NCBI GenBank assembly: GCA_002506255.1
Contig: DAXF01000082.1
Span: 1-7,008, forward strand
Length of the DNA: 7,008 nucleotides
Reading direction: 5' to 3'
DNA from: Methanomassiliicoccaceae archaeon UBA367
Lineage (GTDB): Archaea > Thermoplasmatota > Thermoplasmata > Methanomassiliicoccales > Methanomethylophilaceae
This document shows positions 1 through 6,061 of the stretch, piece by piece (within the stretch, counting starts at the first letter, position 1; each line of letters starts with the position of its first letter). The notes under the pieces were generated by a model. That model worked only from the letters and a program-made list of their open reading frames with translations. It ran no database searches and was not told the origin of the DNA. The translations under genes and the position numbers were made by a program.

Positions 1-650
1 CCGTGGAGGACGAGCTCTACCATTGTGACCTGGTGATAGAGGCCGCTTCTCAGAATGCGGCCAAGGACATATTGACCAAGTCCGTAGGCCGGGGCGTTGA
101 CGTAATGGTAATGTCCGTGGGGGCTCTGGTGGACGATGAGTTCAGGAATCAGATATTCGAAAGGGCCAAGAACAGCGGTGCCCGTATATTCATACCGTCC
201 GGCGCATTGACAGGTACGGATGCCCTCAGATCCGCATCCATGGACGAGCTTACAACTGTGGAGCTGAGGTCCACAAAGAATCCCAAGGCCCTTGCGAACA
301 TAGAGTATCTTGAGAAGAAAGGCATAGATACCAGCAAGATTACTGAGAGGACCATTCTCTACAGCGGTCCGGCAAGGGAAGCTGTCCAGATTTTCCCCAG
401 GAACATCAACGTGGCAGCTACGGTCAGTCTTCTGGGAGTAGGATTCGACAGAACGACGGTGACCATAATACTGGATCCCGAAGTGAAGAGCAACAATCAT
501 GATCTGATCATCAGCGGTGCCTTCGGGAGGGCAGAGTGCCAGACGTTCAATGTTCCTTCTCCGGACAATCCGAGGACCTCATACCTTGCGTCCCTGTCCG
601 CGATATCCGCGCTCAAACGGATAATAAGGAATGAGTGGATAGGAATCTGA
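1..650 (+). CDS. nadX: L-aspartate dehydrogenase, 5'-truncated by window edge
   Basis: Probable L-aspartate dehydrogenase, which oxidises L-aspartate to iminoaspartate with NAD(P)+ in the cytoplasm. Iminoaspartate is the substrate of quinolinate synthase (NadA) in NAD synthesis. The visible 215 codons (from base 3) start inside the Rossmann domain. The EAASQ segment (residues 13-17 of the visible part) usually sits near residue 56 in archaeal homologues, so roughly 40-45 N-terminal residues, including the GxGxxG loop, lie upstream; the GTG at base 3 is therefore probably not the start. Further family landmarks are IPSGALTGTDAL (64-75), FPRNINVAAT (131-140), a candidate catalytic His in SNNHDL (H166), FGRAE (174-178) and the signature NVPSPDNPRTSYLASLSA (183-200). 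The stop is TGA at 648-650. The M24 peptidase gene follows 42 bases downstream on the same strand. Other nad genes may lie upstream but cannot be seen. Confidence 0.9.
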   Translation, partial: VEDELYHCDLVIEAASQNAAKDILTKSVGRGVDVMVMSVGALVDDEFRNQIFERAKNSGARIFIPSGALTGTDALRSASMDELTTVELRSTKNPKALANIEYLEKKGIDTSKITERTILYSGPAREAVQIFPRNINVAATVSLLGVGFDRTTVTIILDPEVKSNNHDLIISGAFGRAECQTFNVPSPDNPRTSYLASLSAISALKRIIRNEWIGI

Positions 651-655
651 GCTCT

Positions 656-680
656 GCAAAGATATTTCAGCCAGCTTTGC
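656..680. repeat. Short inverted repeat between nadX and the M24 gene
   Basis: GCAAAG (656-661) and CTTTGC (675-680) form a perfect 6-bp inverted repeat around a 13-base loop, with one possible extra wobble pair outside. It sits just after the nadX stop and before the M24 start. It could be an mRNA hairpin or a protein site, but a 6-bp stem with this loop size can occur by chance. No T-rich tract follows that would make it a terminator. Confidence 0.25.
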
Positions 681-692
681 GTTGAAGCCGGT

Positions 693-1781
693 ATGGAACC
701 CACCCGAGCCGAGAGGCTTATCGAAGCGGCCGGGACAGATGCTGTAGTTATCTCAAACGGCACAGAGCCCTTCCTTGATTCGGCATTCTGGTACCTGACA
801 GGTTTGGACTCCGGGACATTCGAGGGGTCTATCGCCGTCATCTCCCGTGACCGGGGCCTGCATGTGATAGTCAGCAAGTTGGAGGAGGAGGCTGCCAAGA
901 GATCCCGGGGCGACGTCACGGTCTATTCTACAGGTAGGGAAAGGGACGATGCCGTTAAGAAAGCGATCGGAAGTGCCAGACGAATAGGGGTCCCCTTCGA
1001 TACCACAGTCCATTCCATGTTCGCCTACATCTCAAAAATGGGAGAAGGCGCAGAGATCAGCAACATATCTCAGGCTCTAGGGGAGGTCAGGTCCATCAAG
1101 GACAGGGAGGAGATCTCCAGGATAGAATCTGCATGCGTGATATCCTCAAAGGTCGCCTCGGAGATCCCAGGGATGCTGCGGGAGAAGGTCTCAGAGGAAG
1201 AAGTCGCGGCACGATTGGATTCAAGGATGAGGGAGTTGGGCGCCTCAGGCAACGCCTTTGAGACCATAGCGGCCTTCGGTCCTGCGTCCGCGGAGCCCCA
1301 TCACAAACCGACAGGCTACCGTTTGAAGAAAGGGGATGTGGCTCTTTTCGATTTCGGGGCCAAGAAGAATATGTACTGCTCGGATCTCACCAGGACCGTC
1401 TTCCTGGAAGATCCGGACCCAAGACTGCTCAGGGCTTATGAGGTGGTCCTGGAGGCTCAGCGCGCAGGCATAGAGGAGATAAAGGATGGCGTACAGGCGA
1501 AGGATCCGGATGCGGCAGCCAGAGATGTAATAGAGGCCTCGGAGTTCAGAGGCATGTTCATACACTCATTCGGTCACGGGATCGGAATGGATGTTCATGA
1601 GCCCATAAGCCTATCTCCCAGATCGGAGAACATATTGAGAGCAGGCAACGTCGTTTCTGCCGAGCCGGGGATATACATCAGCGGTGTGGGCGGGATAAGA
1701 ATAGAGGATACCGTGCTGGTTACAGAGAACGGATGCCGCAGGCTCACGGATTTTGATAGCAGCATCACCATCATAAGGTGA
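693..1781 (+). CDS. M24 family metallopeptidase (Xaa-Pro dipeptidase/aminopeptidase-like)
   Basis: Cytoplasmic dinuclear-metal peptidase of the M24B type, expected to cleave an N-terminal residue before proline. The 362-residue length fits archaeal Xaa-Pro dipeptidases (PepQ). Residues 1-130 look like a creatinase-type N-terminal domain. Residues 134-360 are the 'pita-bread' catalytic domain, entered through SIKDREEISRI (134-144). All five expected metal ligands are visible: D220 in LFDFG, D231 in SDLTRT, H295 in FGHGIGMD, E324 in AEPGIY and E338 in RIEDT. The EPHHKPT motif (201-207) supplies the usual additional His. The ATG at 693 gives a complete N-terminal domain but has no clear Shine-Dalgarno sequence before it, so a short-leader or leaderless transcript, or read-through from nadX, is possible. 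Its TGA stop abuts the stop of the convergent cyclophilin-like gene. Dipeptidase versus aminopeptidase specificity cannot be decided from sequence alone. Confidence 0.9.
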   Translation: MEPTRAERLIEAAGTDAVVISNGTEPFLDSAFWYLTGLDSGTFEGSIAVISRDRGLHVIVSKLEEEAAKRSRGDVTVYSTGRERDDAVKKAIGSARRIGVPFDTTVHSMFAYISKMGEGAEISNISQALGEVRSIKDREEISRIESACVISSKVASEIPGMLREKVSEEEVAARLDSRMRELGASGNAFETIAAFGPASAEPHHKPTGYRLKKGDVALFDFGAKKNMYCSDLTRTVFLEDPDPRLLRAYEVVLEAQRAGIEEIKDGVQAKDPDAAARDVIEASEFRGMFIHSFGHGIGMDVHEPISLSPRSENILRAGNVVSAEPGIYISGVGGIRIEDTVLVTENGCRRLTDFDSSITIIR

Positions 1782-2159
1782 TCAGAAGGCCGCTTCCACT
1801 GTTATCTTGGTGCGGTCCCCGACGTCAGCCAGGGAGTCGATATCCCCAATGAGCTTGCCTATCCTCACTACAGGATAAGGGGAGACAGGCCTTCCGTCCC
1901 TACCGCTGAGGGGAGTCGGCCCGAAGAAGAGGCAAACAGCACCGGCCTCGGGCCAGAACGCTATGTCTCCTTTGTCGAGGATGGTTACCTTGCTCCCTTC
2001 CACCTCCACCTCCGTGGGGACTTCGAAGTATATCTCGGAGCCCAGCATGTTTATGACAGAGGATACGGGGAGAGATAGCCATAAGGCATCAGTGAAGGCT
2101 GACCTCGTCAACTCTCCCCTGTACTCCCCGATCCTGGTCCGGAAGGTTACGGCGTTCAC
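1782..2159 (-). CDS. Cyclophilin-like fold protein (DUF369/TM1367-like)
   Basis: Small 125-residue protein of the cyclophilin-like beta-barrel family typified by Thermotoga TM1367. The diagnostic stretch is LDKGDIAFWPEAGAVCLFFG followed by PTPLS (residues 61-85), and PVVRIGKLIGD (96-106) is also typical. These proteins share the cyclophilin fold, but the clear peptidyl-prolyl isomerase active-site pattern of true cyclophilins is not evident, so the function is unknown. I chose the GTG at 2159-2157 as start. It overlaps the ilvC stop as GTGA (four shared bases), has a purine-rich AAAGGAAG upstream inside ilvC, and begins where family similarity begins. A longer frame to an ATG at 2270 would add 37 low-complexity Arg/Glu-rich residues that are only a shadow of the ilvC C-terminus. 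The overlap implies translational coupling to ilvC and cotranscription from ilvB. No signal peptide or membrane segment is seen. Confidence 0.82.
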   Translation of the reverse strand: MNAVTFRTRIGEYRGELTRSAFTDALWLSLPVSSVINMLGSEIYFEVPTEVEVEGSKVTILDKGDIAFWPEAGAVCLFFGPTPLSGRDGRPVSPYPVVRIGKLIGDIDSLADVGDRTKITVEAAF

Positions 2160-3148
2160 GCTTTCTTCTTCCTTTCGAAGAGCTTTCTTATGTCCCTGCC
2201 CACGACCTCGAGCTGGAGCTCGGATTCGTCCTTCTCCATTTTCTTGAGGTTCTTGAGGCCGGCCTTCCATTCAGCACGCCATTCATCCTTGAACTTACCG
2301 GACTCTATGTCATCCAGAATGGATTTCATGCCCTTCTTCGACTCCTCGGTTATGACCCTGTCCCTTCTGGTAAGTCCACCGTACTCGGCGGTGTTGGATA
2401 CCACGTACCACATGTGCTCGAAGCCGCCCATGTTGATCAGGTCGACTATGAGCTTTGTTTCGTGGAGGACCTCAAAATATGCCATCTCGGGCGGGTATCC
2501 CGCATCCACCAAGGTGTCGAACCCGGCCTTGATCATCGCAGTGAGGCCTCCACAGAGGACAGCCTGCTCACCGAACAGGTCGGTCTTGGTCTCATTGTCG
2601 AAAGTGGTCTCGAACACGCCGGCCCTAGTGGACCCAAGGCCCTTTGCAAGTGCCAGAGCTATTTTCTTGGCGTTACCGGTGATGTCCTGGTGAACGCACA
2701 CCAGGGCAGGTACGCCGAAACCCTCGAGGAACATGAGCCTTTCCATGTCGCCCGGGGCCTTTGGAGCCATCATAATGACGTCCACGTTCTCGGGCGGTAC
2801 TATGAGCTCATATGTTATCGCGAATCCGTGGGCGAATTCCAGGGCAGCGCCCGCTTTGAGGTTCGGCTTGACCATCTCTTTGTATATGTCAGGCTGGACT
2901 TCGTCCGGCAGAAGCATCATCACGACATCCGCTCCCTTCACGGCATCCGGTATCTCTGCGACCTTAAGGCCGTCCTCCTTTACCCTGTTCCAGGATCTGC
3001 CGTCCTTCCTGGCGCCCACTGTGACATCCAGACCGGAATCGTGGAAGCAGAGGGCCTGAGCCCTTCCCTGCGCCCCGTATCCGAGAACAGCTATCTTCTT
3101 TCCTTTGAGTATGCCTAAATCAACATCCGCATCGTGATAGATCTTCAT
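2156..3148 (-). CDS. ilvC: Ketol-acid reductoisomerase, class I (short form)
   Basis: Second enzyme of valine/isoleucine synthesis. It isomerises and reduces acetolactate or acetohydroxybutyrate to the dihydroxy acid using Mg2+ and NAD(P)H. The 330-residue length is that of class I KARI. The N-terminal Rossmann domain has GYGAQGRAQA (23-32) and a cofactor-specificity loop GARKDGRSW (45-53). The catalytic His lies in FAHGFA (H107). The knotted C-terminal domain shows DLFGEQAVLCGG (190-201, metal ligands D190 and E194), EVLHE (226-230, E226 and E230) and SNTAEYGG (251-258). ATG at 3148 is preceded by AAAGGAGAGG. It lies 57 bases after ilvB and overlaps the cyclophilin-like gene by four bases. 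Two oddities are Asp49 in the specificity loop and PKAPGDMERLMF (129-140), where many homologues have PKxPGHxVRxEY. Essential catalytic residues are all present, so the enzyme is probably active; preference for NADH or NADPH is unclear. Confidence 0.97.
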   Translation of the reverse strand: MKIYHDADVDLGILKGKKIAVLGYGAQGRAQALCFHDSGLDVTVGARKDGRSWNRVKEDGLKVAEIPDAVKGADVVMMLLPDEVQPDIYKEMVKPNLKAGAALEFAHGFAITYELIVPPENVDVIMMAPKAPGDMERLMFLEGFGVPALVCVHQDITGNAKKIALALAKGLGSTRAGVFETTFDNETKTDLFGEQAVLCGGLTAMIKAGFDTLVDAGYPPEMAYFEVLHETKLIVDLINMGGFEHMWYVVSNTAEYGGLTRRDRVITEESKKGMKSILDDIESGKFKDEWRAEWKAGLKNLKKMEKDESELQLEVVGRDIRKLFERKKKA

Positions 3149-3154
3149 CGTTGC

Positions 3155-3165
3155 GCCTCTCCTTT
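3155..3165 (-). promoter_or_regulatory. Ribosome binding site of ilvC
   Basis: Read on the minus strand the sequence is AAAGGAGAGG followed by seven to nine bases and the ilvC ATG at 3148. It complements the CCUCC-containing 3' end of archaeal 16S rRNA and supports the chosen start. Confidence 0.65.
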
Positions 3166-3186
3166 GCTTTGGGCTATTCCTTCCTT

Positions 3187-3197
3187 GGGTATAAGGA
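3187..3197 (-). promoter_or_regulatory. Possible internal TATA element before ilvC
   Basis: Read on the minus strand, the ilvB-ilvC gap contains CCTTATACCC. A TATA box here would start transcription around 3168-3170, leaving an ilvC leader of about 20 bases that still holds the Shine-Dalgarno sequence. This is a weak match, and ilvC may depend only on the ilvB promoter. Confidence 0.3.
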
Positions 3198-3205
3198 TAA
3201 CGTCC

Positions 3206-4873
3206 TCAGTAGGGGCAGCGTCCTTTGACCATGGGAATGGCCGGGTCGGGGGGCAGCATGGGAAGAACATCCTCTTCGGGGTCGGTATGGATGTCTATCA
3301 GGCAGGTCTCCCCACTATTCATGCTCCTCTTGAGGGCATCGCCTATCTCACTGGGTCTTTCAATCCTTATCCCGTTGGCGCCGAAGGCCTCGGCCAGCTT
3401 GACGAAGTCTGGGTTAGAGTCGTAGAGCTTTGTCGCGGAGTATCTCTTGCTCCAGAAAAGCTTCTGCCACTGCCTGACCATGCCAAGCCATCCGTTGTTC
3501 ATCAGGCATATCGTCACGGGGAGATCCTCCTGTATGGCCGTGGCCAGCTCCTGGACGACCATAAGCAGGCCCCCGTCACCTGTGACTGTTAGGACCTTCT
3601 TGTCCGGGCAGGCTGCTTTGGCGCCTATCGCGGATGGAAGACCGAAGCCCATAGTACCGAATCCTCCGGAGGATATCATCTGTCTGGGTCTTTTGATGTT
3701 CAGGCAATGCATGGCCCACATCTGATTCTGACCGACGTCAGTTGTAACGATGGTCTCGTCATCGATCAGCTTGTTGATCTCACGCATGACCTTCTGCGGT
3801 TTTATCGGGACGCCGTCATAATCGAAGTCGCAACAGCATTTGGACTTGAAGGAAGTCAGCCTCATAGTCCATGCAGGATCGGGAGTGAAGCCCTCGAGAC
3901 CGTAGAGGAAAGTCCTCAGGACGTCCCCGACATCAGCCTTTATGTTGATCGATGTCAGCCCATGCTTGTTGAATTCCGTGCTGTCCAGGTCTATGTGTAT
4001 GATCCTGGATCCGTTGCCCGGACGTGTGTGGGGACTGTAGGTCCTGTCGGAGAACTTGGTGCCTGCGGCTATTATGAGGTCCGCCTCCTTCATAGCGCTC
4101 AGCGCGGAGCGTCTCCCGTGCATGCCCAGGGATCCCATGGCAAGGGGATGGTCGTATGGTATGCTGCCCATTCCCATGAGAGGAGTCAGAACCCCGGCGC
4201 CGATCCTCTCGGCGAGTCTGACCATATCCTCGGATGAATCGGAGCCTATTATGCCCCCTCCAGCAAGGATGATCGGCCTCTTTGCCTCTTTTATCCACTG
4301 GATCGCGGTGGGTATGCCGGACGTGTCTATCTGAACAGGTCTGGGTTCCCGTATCTGGGTCAGCAGCGACTCGTCTATCTGCGAGTTCATCGCATCGATG
4401 GGAAGATCGACGTGGACCGGGCCCGGCCTTCCGAGCCGGGTGACCTTCCACCCTTCGCTTATGACGCTGGGAAGCAGATTCAGATCCAGGACCCTGTAAT
4501 TGTATTTCGTGACAGGCATCATGAGGCTGAATGCATCAACTTCCTGGAATGCTCCCATGCCGAGATTGCCTGTGGCGACCTGGCCTGTAAGGACCATCAT
4601 GGGTATTGAATCGGCGAACGCGGTTCCGACGCCGGTGACAAGGTTCGTTGTTCCCGGGCCGCTTGTGGCAAGGCAGACCCCGGTTCTCCCCGACGCTCTG
4701 GAATACCCGTCGGCCATGTGAGCTGCACACTGCTCGTGGCGCACTAGTACGTGCCTGATGGAGGAATCCAACATTTCGTTGTAGATCGGTATGACGGTAC
4801 CCCCGGGGTATCCGAAGATAGTACCGACGCCTCTGTCCTCAAGCATCTTCAGCAGTGCTCTAGAGCCTTTCAT
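3206..4873 (-). CDS. ilvB: Acetolactate (acetohydroxyacid) synthase large subunit
   Basis: ThDP-dependent catalytic subunit that condenses two pyruvates to acetolactate, or pyruvate with 2-oxobutyrate, as the first committed step of branched-chain amino acid synthesis. The 555 residues cover the usual three domains. The N-terminal pyrimidine-binding domain has GYPGGTVIPIY (21-31), the catalytic Glu in RHEQ (E47) and TSGPGTTNLVTG (70-81). The central domain has LGMHG (249-253) and FSDR (274-277). The C-terminal ThDP/Mg domain has GGFGTMGFGLPSAIGA (403-418), GDG (432-434), NNGWLGMVRQWQ (459-470) and the nearby LFW. The ATG at 4873 is preceded by GGTGA. ilvC follows, which supports AHAS over related ThDP enzymes such as pyruvate oxidase. 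No ACT-domain regulatory subunit (ilvN) lies between ilvB and ilvC or elsewhere in the window. A run of three cysteines (346-348) lies just before the C-terminal domain; I do not know a role for it. Confidence 0.95.
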   Translation of the reverse strand: MKGSRALLKMLEDRGVGTIFGYPGGTVIPIYNEMLDSSIRHVLVRHEQCAAHMADGYSRASGRTGVCLATSGPGTTNLVTGVGTAFADSIPMMVLTGQVATGNLGMGAFQEVDAFSLMMPVTKYNYRVLDLNLLPSVISEGWKVTRLGRPGPVHVDLPIDAMNSQIDESLLTQIREPRPVQIDTSGIPTAIQWIKEAKRPIILAGGGIIGSDSSEDMVRLAERIGAGVLTPLMGMGSIPYDHPLAMGSLGMHGRRSALSAMKEADLIIAAGTKFSDRTYSPHTRPGNGSRIIHIDLDSTEFNKHGLTSINIKADVGDVLRTFLYGLEGFTPDPAWTMRLTSFKSKCCCDFDYDGVPIKPQKVMREINKLIDDETIVTTDVGQNQMWAMHCLNIKRPRQMISSGGFGTMGFGLPSAIGAKAACPDKKVLTVTGDGGLLMVVQELATAIQEDLPVTICLMNNGWLGMVRQWQKLFWSKRYSATKLYDSNPDFVKLAEAFGANGIRIERPSEIGDALKRSMNSGETCLIDIHTDPEEDVLPMLPPDPAIPMVKGRCPY

Positions 4874-4879
4874 GGTGTC

Positions 4880-4884
4880 TCACC
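4880..4884 (-). promoter_or_regulatory. Ribosome binding site of ilvB
   Basis: The minus strand reads GGTGA, six bases before the ATG at 4873. This is a standard archaeal match to the 16S 3' end (UCACC) and fixes the ilvB start. Confidence 0.65.
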
Positions 4885-4907
4885 TTTTCGATGGAATTAC
4901 GTGATAG

Positions 4908-4920
4908 GGTTTAATAACAA
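4908..4920. promoter_or_regulatory. Candidate shared TATA element for divergent ilvB and deacetylase genes
   Basis: The 76-base gap between the two starts holds one AT-rich core, TTTAATAA on plus (4910-4917), which reads TTATTAAA on minus. On the plus strand, initiation about 25 bases downstream would fall near 4938-4940, giving the deacetylase mRNA a leader of about ten bases with no Shine-Dalgarno. On the minus strand, initiation would fall near 4888-4890, giving ilvB a leader of about 16 bases that includes its GGTGA. Both geometries fit archaeal promoters, but no start site has been mapped. One direction may use a different, weaker element. Confidence 0.5.
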
Positions 4921-4949
4921 CTGCTACCTTCCCATCCAAAGACGCACCA

Positions 4950-5933
4950 ATGGCCATAGTTTACAGTGAAAAGTTATTGGAGCACAGCCAATGGCCCGAC
5001 CATCCTGAGTCTCCTCTGAGGCTCAAGACCTTAAGGAAAAAGCTGGAGAAGGAGGGTCTCTGGAAGAATGTGGTGGGCCCAGACCGTCTGCCCGAGGAAG
5101 CCCTCCTCCGAGTGCATACGGAGGAGCACGTGGAGAGGGTGAAGATGGGAGGCGACTATCCCGTCGACCCGGACACGTTCATACATGAGAACACCTACGA
5201 GCTGGCCAAGATATCCGCTGCTGTGGCTGTAAAAGCAGTCGAGATCGCCGCAGGTGGCGAGCCGTCCGTGGCCCTCACCCGGCCCCCGGGTCACCACGCA
5301 GGCAGGAACCGCATCGGCGGATTCTGCTATTTCAATAATGTCGCCGTTGCTGTTGCGGCGGTAGGGAAGAGGACCGCCGTGATCGATCTCGATGCCCATC
5401 ACGGGAATGGGACAGAGGAGATATTCTATGATACAGACAATGTTTTCGTGATATCGACCCATGAGGCGGATTTCTATTGGGATTCAGGATATGTGGAAAG
5501 GATCGGCGAGGGAAAAGGCTCCAGCTATAACGCCAACATACCAATACCGGCCGGTGCGGGGAACCGTACCTTCCTGGCGGCCATGGACGAGATAATAATA
5601 CCTATCGTTAAGAAGTACGAGCCGGAGCTCATAGTCGTCAGCTTGGGAGTGGACGCTCATTATTGCGAGCCAAACGCCCATATGCAGATGAACACCGACG
5701 GTTACGTGGAGCTCTGCAGACGCCTGTTCGACATATCCGAGGGAAAGATAGCATTCGTTCTGGAGGGAGGTTATCATCTCCGGGCCACGGCAGAGGTCAT
5801 AGCCGGTGTTCTGGCTATGATAGAGGGCAGGACCATAAAAGCGGAGTATAACGAAGAGCGCTGCGAGCAGGGCAGCGGAAGGAAAGCCGTCCGCAAGGCC
5901 AAAGAATACCTTTCCAAATACTGGGATATCTGA
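4950..5933 (+). CDS. Histone deacetylase family zinc hydrolase (HDAC/AcuC/acetylpolyamine amidohydrolase superfamily)
   Basis: Predicted cytoplasmic zinc-dependent deacetylase of the arginase/deacetylase fold, removing acetyl groups from lysines of proteins or from acetylated small amines. The 327 residues cover one whole domain. Motifs in order are HPESPLRL (18-25), RPPGHHAG (111-118, catalytic His pair H115/H116), GGFCYFNN (123-130), DLDAHHGNG (146-154, zinc ligands D148 and H150), STHE (169-172), SLGVDAH (231-237, third zinc ligand D235) and LEGGYHL (271-277, with the transition-state Tyr Y275). Every residue needed for catalysis by comparison with HDAC8 is present. The ATG at 4950 starts exactly at the family's N-terminus. 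No ribosome binding site precedes it, and the inferred leader is short. The stop is TGA. It is divergent from ilvB and upstream of gap, which has its own promoter. The neighbours do not reveal the substrate. Confidence 0.92.
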   Translation: MAIVYSEKLLEHSQWPDHPESPLRLKTLRKKLEKEGLWKNVVGPDRLPEEALLRVHTEEHVERVKMGGDYPVDPDTFIHENTYELAKISAAVAVKAVEIAAGGEPSVALTRPPGHHAGRNRIGGFCYFNNVAVAVAAVGKRTAVIDLDAHHGNGTEEIFYDTDNVFVISTHEADFYWDSGYVERIGEGKGSSYNANIPIPAGAGNRTFLAAMDEIIIPIVKKYEPELIVVSLGVDAHYCEPNAHMQMNTDGYVELCRRLFDISEGKIAFVLEGGYHLRATAEVIAGVLAMIEGRTIKAEYNEERCEQGSGRKAVRKAKEYLSKYWDI

Positions 5934-5987
5934 ACGCTCAGACCCTCTGAACACAGGAGATCGCCGAGAAGGTGGCTTTGGAGACTA

Positions 5988-6002
5988 TCAATATTCTCAA
6001 TA
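5988..6002. repeat. Tandem TCAATA half-sites upstream of gap
   Basis: TCAATA occurs at 5988-5993 and again at 5997-6002, with a 9-base period, inside an AT-rich patch. It sits about 12 bases upstream of the gap TATA-like element, where an archaeal activator could bind. The match is short and could be chance. Confidence 0.25.
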
Positions 6003-6013
6003 ATATCGAGCAA

Positions 6014-6022
6014 GTTTATTCT
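6014..6022 (+). promoter_or_regulatory. Candidate TATA box of gap
   Basis: GTTTATTCT lies about 40-48 bases before the gap ATG. Initiation 25 bases downstream would be near 6040-6045, leaving a leader of about 20 bases that carries the GGTGA ribosome binding site. This suggests gap has its own promoter and is not simply cotranscribed with the deacetylase gene. The rest of the 128-base gap (5934-6061) holds no convincing small gene or terminator. Confidence 0.5.
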
Positions 6023-6051
6023 ATCGGAACACCAATAATCGCGTAGGTGTG

Positions 6052-6056
6052 GGTGA
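6052..6056 (+). promoter_or_regulatory. Ribosome binding site of gap
   Basis: GGTGA lies five bases before the ATG at 6062, matching the site seen for ilvB, and supports this start. Confidence 0.65.
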
Positions 6057-6061
6057 GCTCC

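Noticed and set aside
656..692. Intrinsic terminator or riboswitch between nadX and the M24 gene
   Set aside because: Only a 6-bp stem with a 13-base loop is present, with no T tract and no recognisable aptamer. I list it only as a weak inverted repeat.
2160..2270. N-terminal extension of the cyclophilin-like gene to an ATG at 2270
   Set aside because: The extra 37 residues lie entirely within ilvC in another frame and look like shadow coding. The GTG at 2159 with GTGA overlap is a better start.
2414..3118. Long plus-strand open frame (234 codons) opposite ilvC
   Set aside because: It is antisense to a fully supported ilvC with all catalytic motifs, its translation resembles no family I know, and no promoter or ribosome binding site supports it.
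3707..4451. Overlapping open frames on both strands within ilvB (176 codons on plus, 172 on minus)
   Set aside because: Both are out of frame with the well-supported AHAS coding sequence and have biased compositions (runs of His/Arg) typical of shadow frames.
5031..6013. Minus-strand frames opposite the deacetylase gene
   Set aside because: The plus-strand deacetylase has every catalytic motif, and the opposite frames show no recognisable domain and no start signals.
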